Under the pieces are notes generated by a model. That model was not told where the DNA came from, searched no databases, and was given only the letters and a program-made list of their open reading frames with translations. Shown here piece by piece: positions 7,142-15,931 of a stretch of DNA of 37,904 bases. Position 1 is the first letter of the stretch; each line of letters opens with the position of its first letter. The position numbers and the translations under genes are program-made. Source of the DNA: G021776435 sp046756245 (lineage in GTDB: Bacteria > Pseudomonadota > Alphaproteobacteria > Caulobacterales > Parvularculaceae); assembly GCA_046756245.1 (NCBI GenBank), contig JBHHVZ010000016.1, forward strand, positions 1-37,904. The letters are read 5' to 3'.

Positions 7142-9480
7142 GCACACTGCGGACGCCGCGGGCGCAGGGTCGCCAGAAGATGATCGGCGAACGCACGCCG
7201 TTGATCGACGGCATTGAGAAGGTTACCGGTTGCGCCAACTACACCGCCGATTTCTTGACCGCTGACACATTGGTCGGGCGCATCTACCGCAGCCCTTACA
7301 GCCATGCGCGGATCATTCGGGTGGATGTGGCGGCGGCGCTTGAGCTGCCTGGCGTCGTCGCCGTTATCACCGGCGACGACTGCGACAAGCCCTTTGGCGT
7401 CTTGCCAATCGCACAGAACGAATATCCGATGGCGCGCGAGCGCGTCCGCTACCGCGGCGAGCCGGTGGCGGCGGTCGCGGCGCGGGATGAAGCTACAGCC
7501 GAAGCGGCGTTGCGCCTTATCCGCATGGAGGTTGAAGAGTTGCCGGCCTATATCGATGCGGCCAAGGCGCGCGCGCCGGACGCTGTCGAATTACATGAGG
7601 ATCGCCCGGGCAATCTGGAGCGCGACGTGCGCCACGAATTCGGCGACGTGGCCGCCGGCTTCGCCGCCGCCGATCTGGTGCGTGAAGAAACATTTGATTG
7701 CGCCGAAGTCACCCATGTTCACATGGAGCCCAACGCCGCATTGGCCGACTACGATGCTGAGCGGGATCGCATAACCCTGCATACGGTCAGCCAGGTGCCG
7801 TATTACGTACACTTGATGGTCGCCCAATGTCTCGGGATCGACGCCGCGCAGGTGCGCGTCGTTAAACCCTTCATCGGCGGCGGTTTCGGCGCCCGATCCG
7901 AGACCCTGAATTTTGAAATCATCGCCTGTCTCATGGCGTGCGCCGCCGGCGGCCGCGTGCGTTTCAAGCTCAGTCGAGAGGAGACCTTTCTTACGCATCG
8001 CGGCAGGCCGCAAACGCAGGTCAAGCTGAAGATCGGCATGACCCGAGACGGACGTCTGACAGCCTGCGCGTGCGAAACCGTCCAGGCTGGCGGCGCCTAT
8101 GGCGGCTACGGCATCGTCACCATTCTTTACGCCGGCGCATTGCTGAACGGTCTCTATGACATTCCGGCGGTTCGCTACGACGGCTTCAGAGTCTACACCA
8201 ACACGCCGCCTTGCGGCGCCATGCGCGGCCACGGCACAGTCGACGTGCGGCACGCCTTCGAGTCGCTTCTGGATTTGATGGCGGCCGAACTGGAGATTGA
8301 CCCGATAACGCTTCGCCGACGCAATTTGCTCAGTGCGCCAACCAAGACTATTAATGACTTGATGATTACGTCATATGGTCTGCCTGAATGTCTGGACTGG
8401 GCCGAGCAGGCTTCGGGCTGGCGGGCGCGTAAGGCAAATCTGCCGCCCGGCAAGGGGCTTGGCATGGCGTGCTCGCACTATGTCAGCGGCGCCGCGAAGC
8501 CGGTTCACTGGACCGGCGAACCGCACGCCGTCGTTAACTTGAAGCTCGATTTCGACGGCGGCATCACGATCCTGACCGGCGCCGCAGATATTGGCCAGGG
8601 CTCTTCCACGATTCTCGCTCAGACGGTCGGCGAAGTGCTCGGCGTTGATATGACCAGGCTTAGCGTCGTCGCCAATGACAGCCGAATTACGCCTAAGGAC
8701 AACGGCTCCTATTCTTCGCGTGTCACCTTCATGGTCGGCAATGCGGCGATTGAAGCGGCCGAACGCCTGAAGGAGATGCTGGTGGCGGCGGCGGCCAGAA
8801 AGCTCGACGCCAAACCGGGCGATGTTGAATGCCTGGGGGAAGTCTACAGGATCGCCGGCGACCAGGATTCCGGCATTACCTTGAATGAGGTGATCAAGGA
8901 GGCCCTGGTCGATACTGGCGCGATCACGGTCAAGGGAACCTTCACGGTGCCGCGCGAATTTCAAGGAGGCAAGTTTCGCGGCGCCGCTGTCGGCTCCAGC
9001 ATGGCTTATTCCTACGCCGTCAGCGTGGCCGAGGTCAGCGTCGATGACGATACCGGCGTGGTCCGGGTCGACAAGGTTTGGGTCGCCCACGACTGCGGTT
9101 TCGCCCTTAATCCTTTGTCGGTCGAGGGTCAGGTGCAAGGCGCCGTGTGGATGGGCCTGGGCCAGGCCTTGAGCGAAGAGACCCGCTATCACAAGGGTCT
9201 GCCGGTCGGCCCCAATATGCTGGACTACCGGGTGCCCAGCATTGTCGAGTCGCCGGATATCCAGGTCAAGATCGTCGAAAGCATGGATCCGAACGGTCCC
9301 TTCGGCGCGAAAGAAGCCAGCGAGGGCGCTCTGTCGAGCGTAATCCCGGCGGTCGCCAACGCAGTCTATGACGCCATCGGCGCCCGGCTGACGCGCACCC
9401 CATTGACCCCGGATCGGGTGCTTGACGCGCTGGTCAAGGAGCGCCGGGCGGCGGCGGGAAGATTGAAGCGGAGCGCCTGA
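7138..9480 (+). CDS. hcrA: 4-hydroxybenzoyl-CoA reductase, alpha (molybdenum cofactor) subunit
   Basis: The 780-aa product is the catalytic subunit, which removes the phenolic hydroxyl of 4-hydroxybenzoyl-CoA to give benzoyl-CoA. Family landmarks are the N-terminal domain (LIDGIEKVTG), the cofactor-binding GGGFGAR at 247-253, PCGAMRGHG at about 358-366 and the C-terminal GAKEASEG, holding the glutamate conserved near the metal in this superfamily. Length fits HcrA of Thauera (about 770 aa). It overlaps hcrC by 4 bp, and its last base is the first base of the hcrB start codon (TGATG), indicating one operon. HbaC is the equivalent name in Rhodopseudomonas. Confidence 0.91.
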   Translation: MSTLRTPRAQGRQKMIGERTPLIDGIEKVTGCANYTADFLTADTLVGRIYRSPYSHARIIRVDVAAALELPGVVAVITGDDCDKPFGVLPIAQNEYPMARERVRYRGEPVAAVAARDEATAEAALRLIRMEVEELPAYIDAAKARAPDAVELHEDRPGNLERDVRHEFGDVAAGFAAADLVREETFDCAEVTHVHMEPNAALADYDAERDRITLHTVSQVPYYVHLMVAQCLGIDAAQVRVVKPFIGGGFGARSETLNFEIIACLMACAAGGRVRFKLSREETFLTHRGRPQTQVKLKIGMTRDGRLTACACETVQAGGAYGGYGIVTILYAGALLNGLYDIPAVRYDGFRVYTNTPPCGAMRGHGTVDVRHAFESLLDLMAAELEIDPITLRRRNLLSAPTKTINDLMITSYGLPECLDWAEQASGWRARKANLPPGKGLGMACSHYVSGAAKPVHWTGEPHAVVNLKLDFDGGITILTGAADIGQGSSTILAQTVGEVLGVDMTRLSVVANDSRITPKDNGSYSSRVTFMVGNAAIEAAERLKEMLVAAAARKLDAKPGDVECLGEVYRIAGDQDSGITLNEVIKEALVDTGAITVKGTFTVPREFQGGKFRGAAVGSSMAYSYAVSVAEVSVDDDTGVVRVDKVWVAHDCGFALNPLSVEGQVQGAVWMGLGQALSEETRYHKGLPVGPNMLDYRVPSIVESPDIQVKIVESMDPNGPFGAKEASEGALSSVIPAVANAVYDAIGARLTRTPLTPDRVLDALVKERRAAAGRLKRSA

Positions 9481-10466
9481 TGGAGTTCATGCCGGAATTC
9501 AGCGTCGCCCGTCCCAACTCGCTCATCGATTTGATGGCGGCGCGCCAGGCCCATCCGGACGCCTGCCTGCTGGCCGGCGGCACCGATCTGATCGCCAATA
9601 TACGGCGCGGCATCGTTGCGCCGGAACATCTGATCGAACTGACCAATGTCGCCGAATTGCAAGGCGTCGCCGCCACGGATTCAGGCGGCTTGCGCATCGG
9701 CGCCGGCGTTACTCTGGCGGCGCTGATTGAAGATGCGCGCGTCCAGTCCGACTATCCCGTTGTCGCCGATGCGGCGCGCGAAGTCGCGGCTGCGACCCAC
9801 CGCGAAGTCGCTACGGTTGGCGGCAATCTTTGTCTGGATACCCGTTGCGTCTACTACAACCAAAGCGAATGGTGGCGCGGCGCGAACGACTATTGCCTGA
9901 AAAGCCGGGGCGAGATCTGCCATGTGGCGCCCAAAGGCGATCACTGCTTCGCCGCCTTCAGCGGCGATTTGGCGCCCGCCCTGATCGTGCTTGACGCAAC
10001 CGTCGAAATTGCAGCGCCGGCAGGCATGCGGCGTTGCCCGTTGCAGGATATATACGCCGACGACGGTAGAGCGCATCTGCGCCTGTCTGCAGAAGACTGC
10101 CTGGTGGCGGTCGAACTGCCGGCTCCGAATGCGGGCCTGCGCGCCGGATATGCGAAGGCGCGGGTGCGCGGCGCCATAGACTTTCCTCTGGCCGGCGTCG
10201 CGGTGGCGCTGTCTCGGGCCAGCGAGATCGTGACCGATCTGCGTGTCGCGCTGACGGGAGTCAGTTCTTGTCCGCTGCTGGTTGCCGGTGCGCGCGATAT
10301 TATCGGGGCGCCTCTGAACGAGGACGCGCTTGACCGGCTGGTCAATCTGCTGCCGAAGCAGATCCAGCCCATGACGAGCACCTTCACGCCGCCGGGGTAT
10401 CGCCGCAAGGTCATCGCCAATCTGACCCGATCCCTTGCGCGTCGCCTTTTTGAAGAAGCGGCTTAA
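9480..10466 (+). CDS. hcrB: 4-hydroxybenzoyl-CoA reductase, beta (FAD / extra 4Fe-4S) subunit
   Basis: The 328-aa product carries FAD-binding LAGGTDLIANIR (31-42) and TVGGNL (112-117). The diagnostic feature is the insert with Cys123, Cys139, Cys147 and Cys156. These align with a shift of one with Cys122, Cys138, Cys146 and Cys155 that bind the additional 4Fe-4S cluster in Thauera aromatica HcrB. That cluster is peculiar to 4-hydroxybenzoyl-CoA reductases and lets electrons flow inward from a low-potential donor. This is the strongest evidence for the function of the hcrCAB set. The gene starts at the hcrA stop and ends 16 bp from the convergent marR-like gene. Confidence 0.93.
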   Translation: MEFMPEFSVARPNSLIDLMAARQAHPDACLLAGGTDLIANIRRGIVAPEHLIELTNVAELQGVAATDSGGLRIGAGVTLAALIEDARVQSDYPVVADAAREVAAATHREVATVGGNLCLDTRCVYYNQSEWWRGANDYCLKSRGEICHVAPKGDHCFAAFSGDLAPALIVLDATVEIAAPAGMRRCPLQDIYADDGRAHLRLSAEDCLVAVELPAPNAGLRAGYAKARVRGAIDFPLAGVAVALSRASEIVTDLRVALTGVSSCPLLVAGARDIIGAPLNEDALDRLVNLLPKQIQPMTSTFTPPGYRRKVIANLTRSLARRLFEEAA

Positions 10467-10482
10467 CCGCCAGATGCAAAAT

Positions 10483-10968
10483 TCAAGGCGATTTTTTGAG
10501 CCGGCTCAAGAGAGCGATCAGACGGCGGATTTCCGACGGATTCAGGTCGCCGGCGATGCGTTGCTCGTGACGTCGGACTTTAGGCTCCAGTCTACGCAAC
10601 AGGGCCTCGCCTTTCGGCGTCAAATGCAACGCATGAGCGCGCCGATCGTGCGCGGCAAGGCCTCGTTCGGCGAGGCCGCGCGACTCTAATTCGTCGAGCA
10701 CGGCCACCATGGTTGAGCGTTTCGTGCCGACCGCGCGGGCCAGTCCGGATTGGCTGATGCCCGGGTTTGAGCGGATCAAAGCCAGCACGCCGAACTGGCC
10801 TGGCGTAATGCGCTCATCCGCCATGCTGCGCATGAAGTCGTCGAACACGAAAGCCTGCGCCCGGCGCAAATGATACCCGATCAAACCGGAAAGCAGACCA
10901 TAATCCACCGCCGCGCTCGCCGGGTTGGACGCGTTGCTTTCGCCTTTTGTTTTCGGCCCGCGGTTCAT
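10483..10968 (-). CDS. MarR-family transcriptional regulator
   Basis: The 161-aa product has the MarR winged helix-turn-helix: ITPGQFGVLALI, then SGLARAVGTKRSTMVAVLDELESRGL (recognition helix region, residues about 72-100) and the wing AAHDRRAHALHLTPKG. MarR proteins bind dyads as dimers and often release them on binding an aromatic acid or its CoA ester. Convergent placement beside hcrB, with 16 bp between stops, makes regulation of the box/hcr genes the likely job, comparable to BadR or related MarR regulators of aromatic catabolism; this is inference. The usual BoxR-type regulator is not in the window. Confidence 0.92.
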   Translation of the reverse strand: MNRGPKTKGESNASNPASAAVDYGLLSGLIGYHLRRAQAFVFDDFMRSMADERITPGQFGVLALIRSNPGISQSGLARAVGTKRSTMVAVLDELESRGLAERGLAAHDRRAHALHLTPKGEALLRRLEPKVRRHEQRIAGDLNPSEIRRLIALLSRLKKSP

Positions 10969-11045
10969 CCAATTTTGTCCAGACCATCTTTCACGCGACT
11001 TCGTCAGTTACGACCAAGTCCATCGCGGCCGACGCGATAATTGAG

Positions 11046-11058
11046 TTTGGACTCTAAA
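11046..11058. promoter_or_regulatory. Imperfect palindrome upstream of the MarR-family gene
   Basis: TTTGGACTCTAAA (minus strand TTTAGAGTCCAAA) forms a 13-bp near-palindrome about 80 bp before the regulator start. It may be an autoregulatory operator. Its TAGAGT core also occurs in the dyad upstream of boxC. The rest of 10969-11103 shows nothing else clear. Confidence 0.3.
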
Positions 11059-11103
11059 GTAATATGCAGATCGCCGGCAATCCGCTATGGGTCGTAAAAA
11101 GTA

Positions 11104-12033
11104 TCAAAGACCGCCAATAAAACTCTTGTCGATGTCAGTCGTCAGCTTGACCGCCTTGCGCTTCCGATAGGCGCCCAGTCGGCCGTTAGCAATGCTGATC
11201 GCGCCGGAATTAGTCATTGCCGTGACCTCAAGCGATTGCAGCGCGTTCGGGTCCAGGTCGACAATTTGCCCGACTTTCAGCCGAGACAGGTCGCCGACGC
11301 TTGTTGCAAACCGGTATAAGACTATAGGCAATGGCAATTCGCAGTTGAGTATGTTCCGGCGCAGTTGCGCCGTCCAGAGCGTATTCTTTTGCGCTCCGGC
11401 GGCGGGTTTGCGCCGGCGCATCAATCCAAGACGCTCGACAAAACCGATCGGGAAGCAAAGCCCGAATGCGCCGGCGGCGCTATGATCTTCGACGCGCAAA
11501 TCGAGCGATATTCTGAACACCGCCGCGGAGCTGTCCTCGCCGGACGCCTCCTTAGGCGTGCGCATGCTGCGTTTATAGCGCGGACGGATATGGGCGCTGG
11601 ATTCGAATTGTTCTTGCAGCAGGGCGGAAAGGGCGGCCATAACGACGTCGACAAGCGATTCCGACATCCGGAAATCCAGCATGTTCGATGTTGCGGCCTC
11701 CTGCGGAGCCTGTAAGTCGCCGCCAAGCAGCCGTTCCATAGTCAGAACGGAAAAAGCCGGCGATATGCTGACAAGCGCCGCCGGTTCGCCGGCGTTATCT
11801 TCTATCCAATGATAAACGCCGGGATCCGCGCCGTCCATCAGCGCGTCAGAAAGTGCAGTGACGGCGCTTCCGGAGATTTCGGCTTGAACATCGCACTGCA
11901 ATAGTTCGCCAATGGCCGTCGCCGCGCATCTGGCCGTCGCATCGGCGAATTCTTTCATTGCTGGAAATGCGTCGAGTTTCGGTCTTCCCGCCGCAATTTT
12001 CCGGGCCAGCAGTGAAGACTCGTTAGTCGGCAT
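11104..12033 (-). CDS. fliM: Flagellar motor switch protein, divergent FliM type
   Basis: The product is 309 aa from ATG 12033, chosen over an upstream GTG (12051) because GGAAGG lies 11 bases ahead of the ATG. The middle part (SPAFSVLTMERLLGGDL, then SESLVDVVMAALSALL) matches the FliM middle domain. The C-terminus (LPIVLYRFATSVGDLSRLKVGQIVDL, then AISIANGRLGAYRKRKAVKL) is an SpoA domain as in FliM/FliN. FliM forms the C-ring with FliG and FliN. The N-terminus begins SSLLARKI and lacks the usual EIDALL-like CheY-P-binding peptide, as in rhizobial-type FliM proteins. The gene stands alone, divergent from motB. Confidence 0.8.
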   Translation of the reverse strand: MPTNESSLLARKIAAGRPKLDAFPAMKEFADATARCAATAIGELLQCDVQAEISGSAVTALSDALMDGADPGVYHWIEDNAGEPAALVSISPAFSVLTMERLLGGDLQAPQEAATSNMLDFRMSESLVDVVMAALSALLQEQFESSAHIRPRYKRSMRTPKEASGEDSSAAVFRISLDLRVEDHSAAGAFGLCFPIGFVERLGLMRRRKPAAGAQKNTLWTAQLRRNILNCELPLPIVLYRFATSVGDLSRLKVGQIVDLDPNALQSLEVTAMTNSGAISIANGRLGAYRKRKAVKLTTDIDKSFIGGL

Positions 12034-12165
12034 TCGAAAGCGTCCTTCCACGACGATTACACGAAGCGACCATATAATTTACTTGGTTTACGCATTCCTA
12101 ATGAGTGCCGCCGCGCCCGATTGTTCATAACGAAATGCGTATTTCGGGAGAGTGTTTAGGTAATG

Positions 12166-12203
12166 TTAATTGCAAATTTACGGCGCGCGCGTATTGCAAA
12201 TTT
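12166..12203. promoter_or_regulatory. CtrA-like site and direct repeat upstream of motB
   Basis: TTAA-N7-TTTA at 12166-12180 is one mismatch from the CtrA consensus TTAA-N7-TTAA. An 11-bp direct repeat ATTGCAAATTT occurs at 12169-12179 and 12193-12203, 24 bp apart. Both lie in the 202-bp divergent region between the fliM-like gene and motB. CtrA control of flagellar genes is established in many alphaproteobacteria; its action here is inferred. Confidence 0.35.
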
Positions 12204-12235
12204 TCTGTTGGCCGGCGTGAAATTCAGGAAAGTTG

Positions 12236-13057
12236 GTGAGTCAATCTGACCAGATAATTATCAAGCGCGTAAAAAAAGTCTCCGGCGAGGGCCACCATGG
12301 GGGAGCGTGGAAAGTCGCCTATGCGGACTTCGTTACGGCGATGATGGCTTTCTTTCTTCTTATGTGGCTGTTGAACGCAACCACGGAAGAGCAGCGGAAA
12401 GGCATCGCCGACTATTTCAATCCCGCCATTCCAATCAGTCAGGTATCCGGCGGCGGTTCCGATATGTTCAACGGCGCTACAGTTTTTTCCGAAGATACGC
12501 TGGCCAAGAACGGCGCGGGCGGGTCTGAGGCGTTTTCGCGGGAATCGCAGAAGGCTGACGCGGCCGACGGCTCCGACGATGAAGAGGAAAAAACGCTGGA
12601 AGGCGTCAAGAAAGATCTTCTGAAACGGGCTCTCGAAGACGAGGGCGACAGCCTGGCGCGGCATATCCAGACGCGCATGACGCCCGAAGGGCTTGTCATA
12701 GAGCTCGTCGAAGTGGACGGCAGCCCCTTGTTTGAACTTGGGTCATCCCAACCCTCGAAGACCATGCGTCGTCTGCTTGAGATTGTCGCTGACGCGATCA
12801 GCATTGTCGCCAACGATGTGGCGATCGTCGGGCACACGGACAGCCGCGCCTATTCGAATGGACGCGCCTATTCCAATTGGGAGCTATCAACCGACCGCGC
12901 CAACACGGCGCGGCGCCTGATGGTCGACGCCGGCATGGATTTAAATCAAATCCGGGAGGTTGCTGGCAAAGCCGACACCGAACCTTTAACGCCTGACCCG
13001 CTCGCGCCGCAGAACCGGCGCATCTCGATTACGCTCCTGAAAACACATAGCCGTTAA
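12236..13057 (+). CDS. motB: Flagellar motor stator protein MotB
   Basis: The product is 273 aa from GTG 12236, chosen over TTG 12233 because AGGA (12226-12229) is then correctly spaced. MotB anchors the MotA/MotB proton channel to peptidoglycan. The single membrane helix (about 26-46) contains the proton-binding Asp31 in the conserved context AYADFVTAMMAFF. A hydrophilic linker and an OmpA/MotB peptidoglycan-binding domain (VGHTDSRAYSNGRAYSNWEL, then ANTARRLMVDAG and PQNRRISI) follow. motA is not adjacent; it lies 12 kb away. Confidence 0.95.
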   Translation: MSQSDQIIIKRVKKVSGEGHHGGAWKVAYADFVTAMMAFFLLMWLLNATTEEQRKGIADYFNPAIPISQVSGGGSDMFNGATVFSEDTLAKNGAGGSEAFSRESQKADAADGSDDEEEKTLEGVKKDLLKRALEDEGDSLARHIQTRMTPEGLVIELVEVDGSPLFELGSSQPSKTMRRLLEIVADAISIVANDVAIVGHTDSRAYSNGRAYSNWELSTDRANTARRLMVDAGMDLNQIREVAGKADTEPLTPDPLAPQNRRISITLLKTHSR

Positions 13058-13112
13058 CCTTAATTTTAGCGGCGTCCCCGATACTCGTCCAACTTATACG
13101 GTTACCGAAACA
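13054..13112. promoter_or_regulatory. CtrA-like sites between motB and flgE
   Basis: TTAA-N7-TTTA at 13054-13068 begins at the motB stop codon. A weaker TTAC-N7-CTAA spans about 13100-13114. Both sit within the 73-bp gap before flgE. One mismatch (first) and two mismatches (second) from TTAA-N7-TTAA; functional status is unknown. Confidence 0.28.
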
Positions 13113-13130
13113 CTAACCAAGGGCGAAGTC

Positions 13131-14435
13131 ATGGGTCTTTCATCTTCTATGAATGCAGGCGTTATGGGACTGGCCGTAAACGCAACGAAGCTTGCGACGA
13201 TTTCCGACAACATCGCCAATTCCGAAACGTTCGGATACAAACGAACGAGCGCCGATTTCACCAACCTGGTCCTTGAGCAGGGGAACGGAACCTTCACCGC
13301 GGGCGGCGTGCGCGTTGCAACGTTCAAAGACGTCGCCGCCCAGGGCGCGCTTATTTCTACTAACAACAGCACGGATATTTCAGTCTCCGGCGCGGGAATG
13401 CTTCCGGTCACGTCGGTCACCGGCGTTAGCGCGCCCGCTGGCAGCCGACCATTATTGCTGACCACGACGGGATCGTTTGCGCCTGACGAAAACGGTTTTC
13501 TGAGAACGTCGAGCGGTCTTTTCCTCATGGGATGGCCCGCTGACCCTAATGGCGCGATAAACGTGCCTGGGCGCGACAGCCCGGCCGGCCTCGAGCCGGT
13601 CAATGTGACGCGCAACCAGTTCAGCGCCGCGCCGACGACCCAGATCAATCTCGGCGTCAACCTGCCGGCGTCCGAAACGCAGGCCGCCGCCAGCGGCGCG
13701 AGCTTCGATCTGCCCATCGAATATTTCGACACGCTGGGCCGGTCACAAACGCTTTCTATTCAGTTTACGCCGCAGATCCCGGCGAGCGGCGCGAGCAACG
13801 CCTGGACGGCGACAGTCATCGACAACGCCGGCGATCCGACAACGCCGATCGCGAGCTTCGACGTTACATTCGACGCCAGCGCCATCACCGGGGGCTCCAT
13901 TCTTTCGGTGACGCCTGGCGCCGGCGCATCCTACGATTCGGCGACGGGCCTCGTTTCCATCAACGTCGCCTCCGGGCCGATCGACATCAATATCGGCGAA
14001 CCCGGTGCCGGCGGTCCGCTGACGCAATTGTCGTCGAGCTTCTCGCCGATCGCCGTCACCAAGGACGGCGCGCCGCTGGGCAATCTGAGCGGCGTCGAGA
14101 TCAACGAGCAGGGCATGATCGAAGCGATCTTCGACAACGGCTTCCGGCGCGTGATCTATCAAATACCTGTCGCCAACGTTCCCAACATGAACGGCCTGAC
14201 GCCGCAGAGCAACCAGACCTTCGCCCTTTCGCAGGACAGCGGCGACGTGTTCTTCTGGGACGCCGGTACGGGACCGGTCGGCACCACGGTCGGATTTTCC
14301 CTCGCCGAATCGACGACCGACATCGCGCAGGAGTTGACCGATCTCATCCAGACGCAGCGCGCCTATTCGTCGAACGCGAAGATCATCCAGACCGTCGATG
14401 AGATGCTGCAGGAAACCACCAACCTGAAACGATAA
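13131..14435 (+). CDS. flgE: Flagellar hook protein FlgE
   Basis: The 434-aa product polymerises into the hook. The N-terminus (SSMNAGVMGLAVNATKLATI, then DNIANSETFGYKR) is the rod/hook-family helix and the FlgE signature. The middle holds beta-rich D1/D2 domains, with the FlgE-D2 segment DTLGRSQTLSIQFTP at about 205. The C-terminus (LTDLIQTQRAYSSNAKII, then QTVDEMLQETTNL) is the matching coiled-coil half of the D0 domain. An AAGGG ribosome site precedes ATG 13131. flgK follows after 31 bp, so flgE-flgK-flgL-flgI form a likely hook operon. Confidence 0.95.
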   Translation: MGLSSSMNAGVMGLAVNATKLATISDNIANSETFGYKRTSADFTNLVLEQGNGTFTAGGVRVATFKDVAAQGALISTNNSTDISVSGAGMLPVTSVTGVSAPAGSRPLLLTTTGSFAPDENGFLRTSSGLFLMGWPADPNGAINVPGRDSPAGLEPVNVTRNQFSAAPTTQINLGVNLPASETQAAASGASFDLPIEYFDTLGRSQTLSIQFTPQIPASGASNAWTATVIDNAGDPTTPIASFDVTFDASAITGGSILSVTPGAGASYDSATGLVSINVASGPIDINIGEPGAGGPLTQLSSSFSPIAVTKDGAPLGNLSGVEINEQGMIEAIFDNGFRRVIYQIPVANVPNMNGLTPQSNQTFALSQDSGDVFFWDAGTGPVGTTVGFSLAESTTDIAQELTDLIQTQRAYSSNAKIIQTVDEMLQETTNLKR

Positions 14436-14466
14436 TCGGCGGGAACCGGACGGCGCGGAATAGATC

Positions 14467-15930
14467 ATGAGCATTTCAACCGCTGTGGCGAATGCGAATT
14501 CCGGCCTGTCGGCCGCGTCGCGCCGCGCCGATTTGGTCTCGGGCAATATCGCCAACGCGCTGACGCCCGGATATGCAAGACGTGAAATATCCGTAAGCGA
14601 ACAAATTGTTGGCGGCGGCGGCGCTGGCGTCTCCGTCGACGGCGTAAACCGTGCAGCCGATCCCGTGTTGACGGGCGAGCGCCGCATTGCCGACGGCGCC
14701 GTCGGTCGCGATCAGGCGCTCGCATCGGCTTACGCCGATTTTTCCAGCGCGCTGGGCGAGATTGACGAGCCGTTCAGCCTGTTCGGCCGCTATCAGAATC
14801 TCGAAACGCTGTTGCGGAATTTCGCCGAAACGCCGGAATCGACCACACTGCAAAGTCAGGTTCTGCTCGCCGCCAAAGACATCTCCAGAACTTTCGGTCA
14901 ACTGTCGGGTCTCGTTCAGGAAACCCGGCAAAACGCCGACGCGCAAATCGCCAGAGACGTCGATTTCGTCAATACCTCCCTCAAAAAAGTCGAAGCGCTC
15001 AACACCAGCATCGCCAAAGCTTTGGCGAACGGGCGCGATTCCGCCGCGCTGGAAGATCAGCGCAAAGCGCTTGTCGACAAGATCTCCGTAATCATTCCCG
15101 TTCGCGAATTGCCGCGCGACGGCGGCAGGGTCGATCTTATAACGAGCGAAGGGGTTTTCCTGCTCGCCGGGTCCGTTCGGGAGATTACCTTCACGCAAAC
15201 CGGAGTCATTACGGCCGGCATGCAATACGCTGGAGGAACGGGCGTTCTTTCCGGCATTCAGATAGACGGCGTCGACATCACGCCGGGCGGATCCGGCGGA
15301 CTGACGCCGAAACAAGGCTCCATCGCCGGCGCCTTCGCGGTGCGCGACAGCATCGCACCGGAATTTCAAGCGCAGCTCGATTCGCTCGCCCGCGATCTCA
15401 TCGAACGCTTTACCGACATCGACTCGACATTGCCGGCGGGCGCGCCGGGACTCTTCACAGACGCCGGCGCAGCGTTCGACCCGACGATGGAGACCGGACT
15501 CGCCGGACGCCTCTCCGTCAACGCCGCCGTCGACCCGGGTCAGGGCGGGGCCGTCTGGCGCCTTCGCGACGGATTCGGCGCCGCCGTTGAAGGACCCGCC
15601 GGCGCGGCGGGTTTCATTCAGACAATGCTCGATTCGCTGCGGGCGCCGCAGCCGCTGTCCGCAGGTTCCGCGCTCGCCGGCCGGCATTCCGCCGTCGAAG
15701 CCGCCGCCGGCGTCGCTTCGCACATCGGCGCGGCGCGGGTTGCGGCCGAAAGCAGTCTCGCCGGCGCCAATGCGCGCGCCGAGGCTGTTGCGGATGCGGA
15801 AGCCGCCGTCACCGGCGTCGACACCGATCAGGAAATGCAAAAGCTCCTCCTTATTGAACAAGCATTCGCGGCCAATGCACGCGTCATCCAGACTGCTCAG
15901 CAAATGATGCAAACGCTGATGGAGCTGTAA
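14467..15930 (+). CDS. flgK: Flagellar hook-associated protein 1, FlgK
   Basis: The 487-aa product joins hook to filament. The N-terminal D0 helix (SISTAVANANSGLSAASRRA, then GNIANALTPGYARREI) and the C-terminal VDTDQEMQKLLLIEQAFAAN with QTAQQMMQTLMEL are typical of FlgK. Between them lies a coiled-coil region (about 90-180) and variable domains. flgL starts 1 base after its stop, indicating tight coupling. Confidence 0.94.
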   Translation: MSISTAVANANSGLSAASRRADLVSGNIANALTPGYARREISVSEQIVGGGGAGVSVDGVNRAADPVLTGERRIADGAVGRDQALASAYADFSSALGEIDEPFSLFGRYQNLETLLRNFAETPESTTLQSQVLLAAKDISRTFGQLSGLVQETRQNADAQIARDVDFVNTSLKKVEALNTSIAKALANGRDSAALEDQRKALVDKISVIIPVRELPRDGGRVDLITSEGVFLLAGSVREITFTQTGVITAGMQYAGGTGVLSGIQIDGVDITPGGSGGLTPKQGSIAGAFAVRDSIAPEFQAQLDSLARDLIERFTDIDSTLPAGAPGLFTDAGAAFDPTMETGLAGRLSVNAAVDPGQGGAVWRLRDGFGAAVEGPAGAAGFIQTMLDSLRAPQPLSAGSALAGRHSAVEAAAGVASHIGAARVAAESSLAGANARAEAVADAEAAVTGVDTDQEMQKLLLIEQAFAANARVIQTAQQMMQTLMEL

Positions 15931-15931
15931 G

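Noticed and set aside
10496..10509. Perfect palindrome TTGAGCCGGCTCAA as a terminator between hcrB and the MarR gene
   Set aside because: There is no loop and no downstream T run on either strand in the right direction, and it lies within the 3' coding end of the MarR gene.
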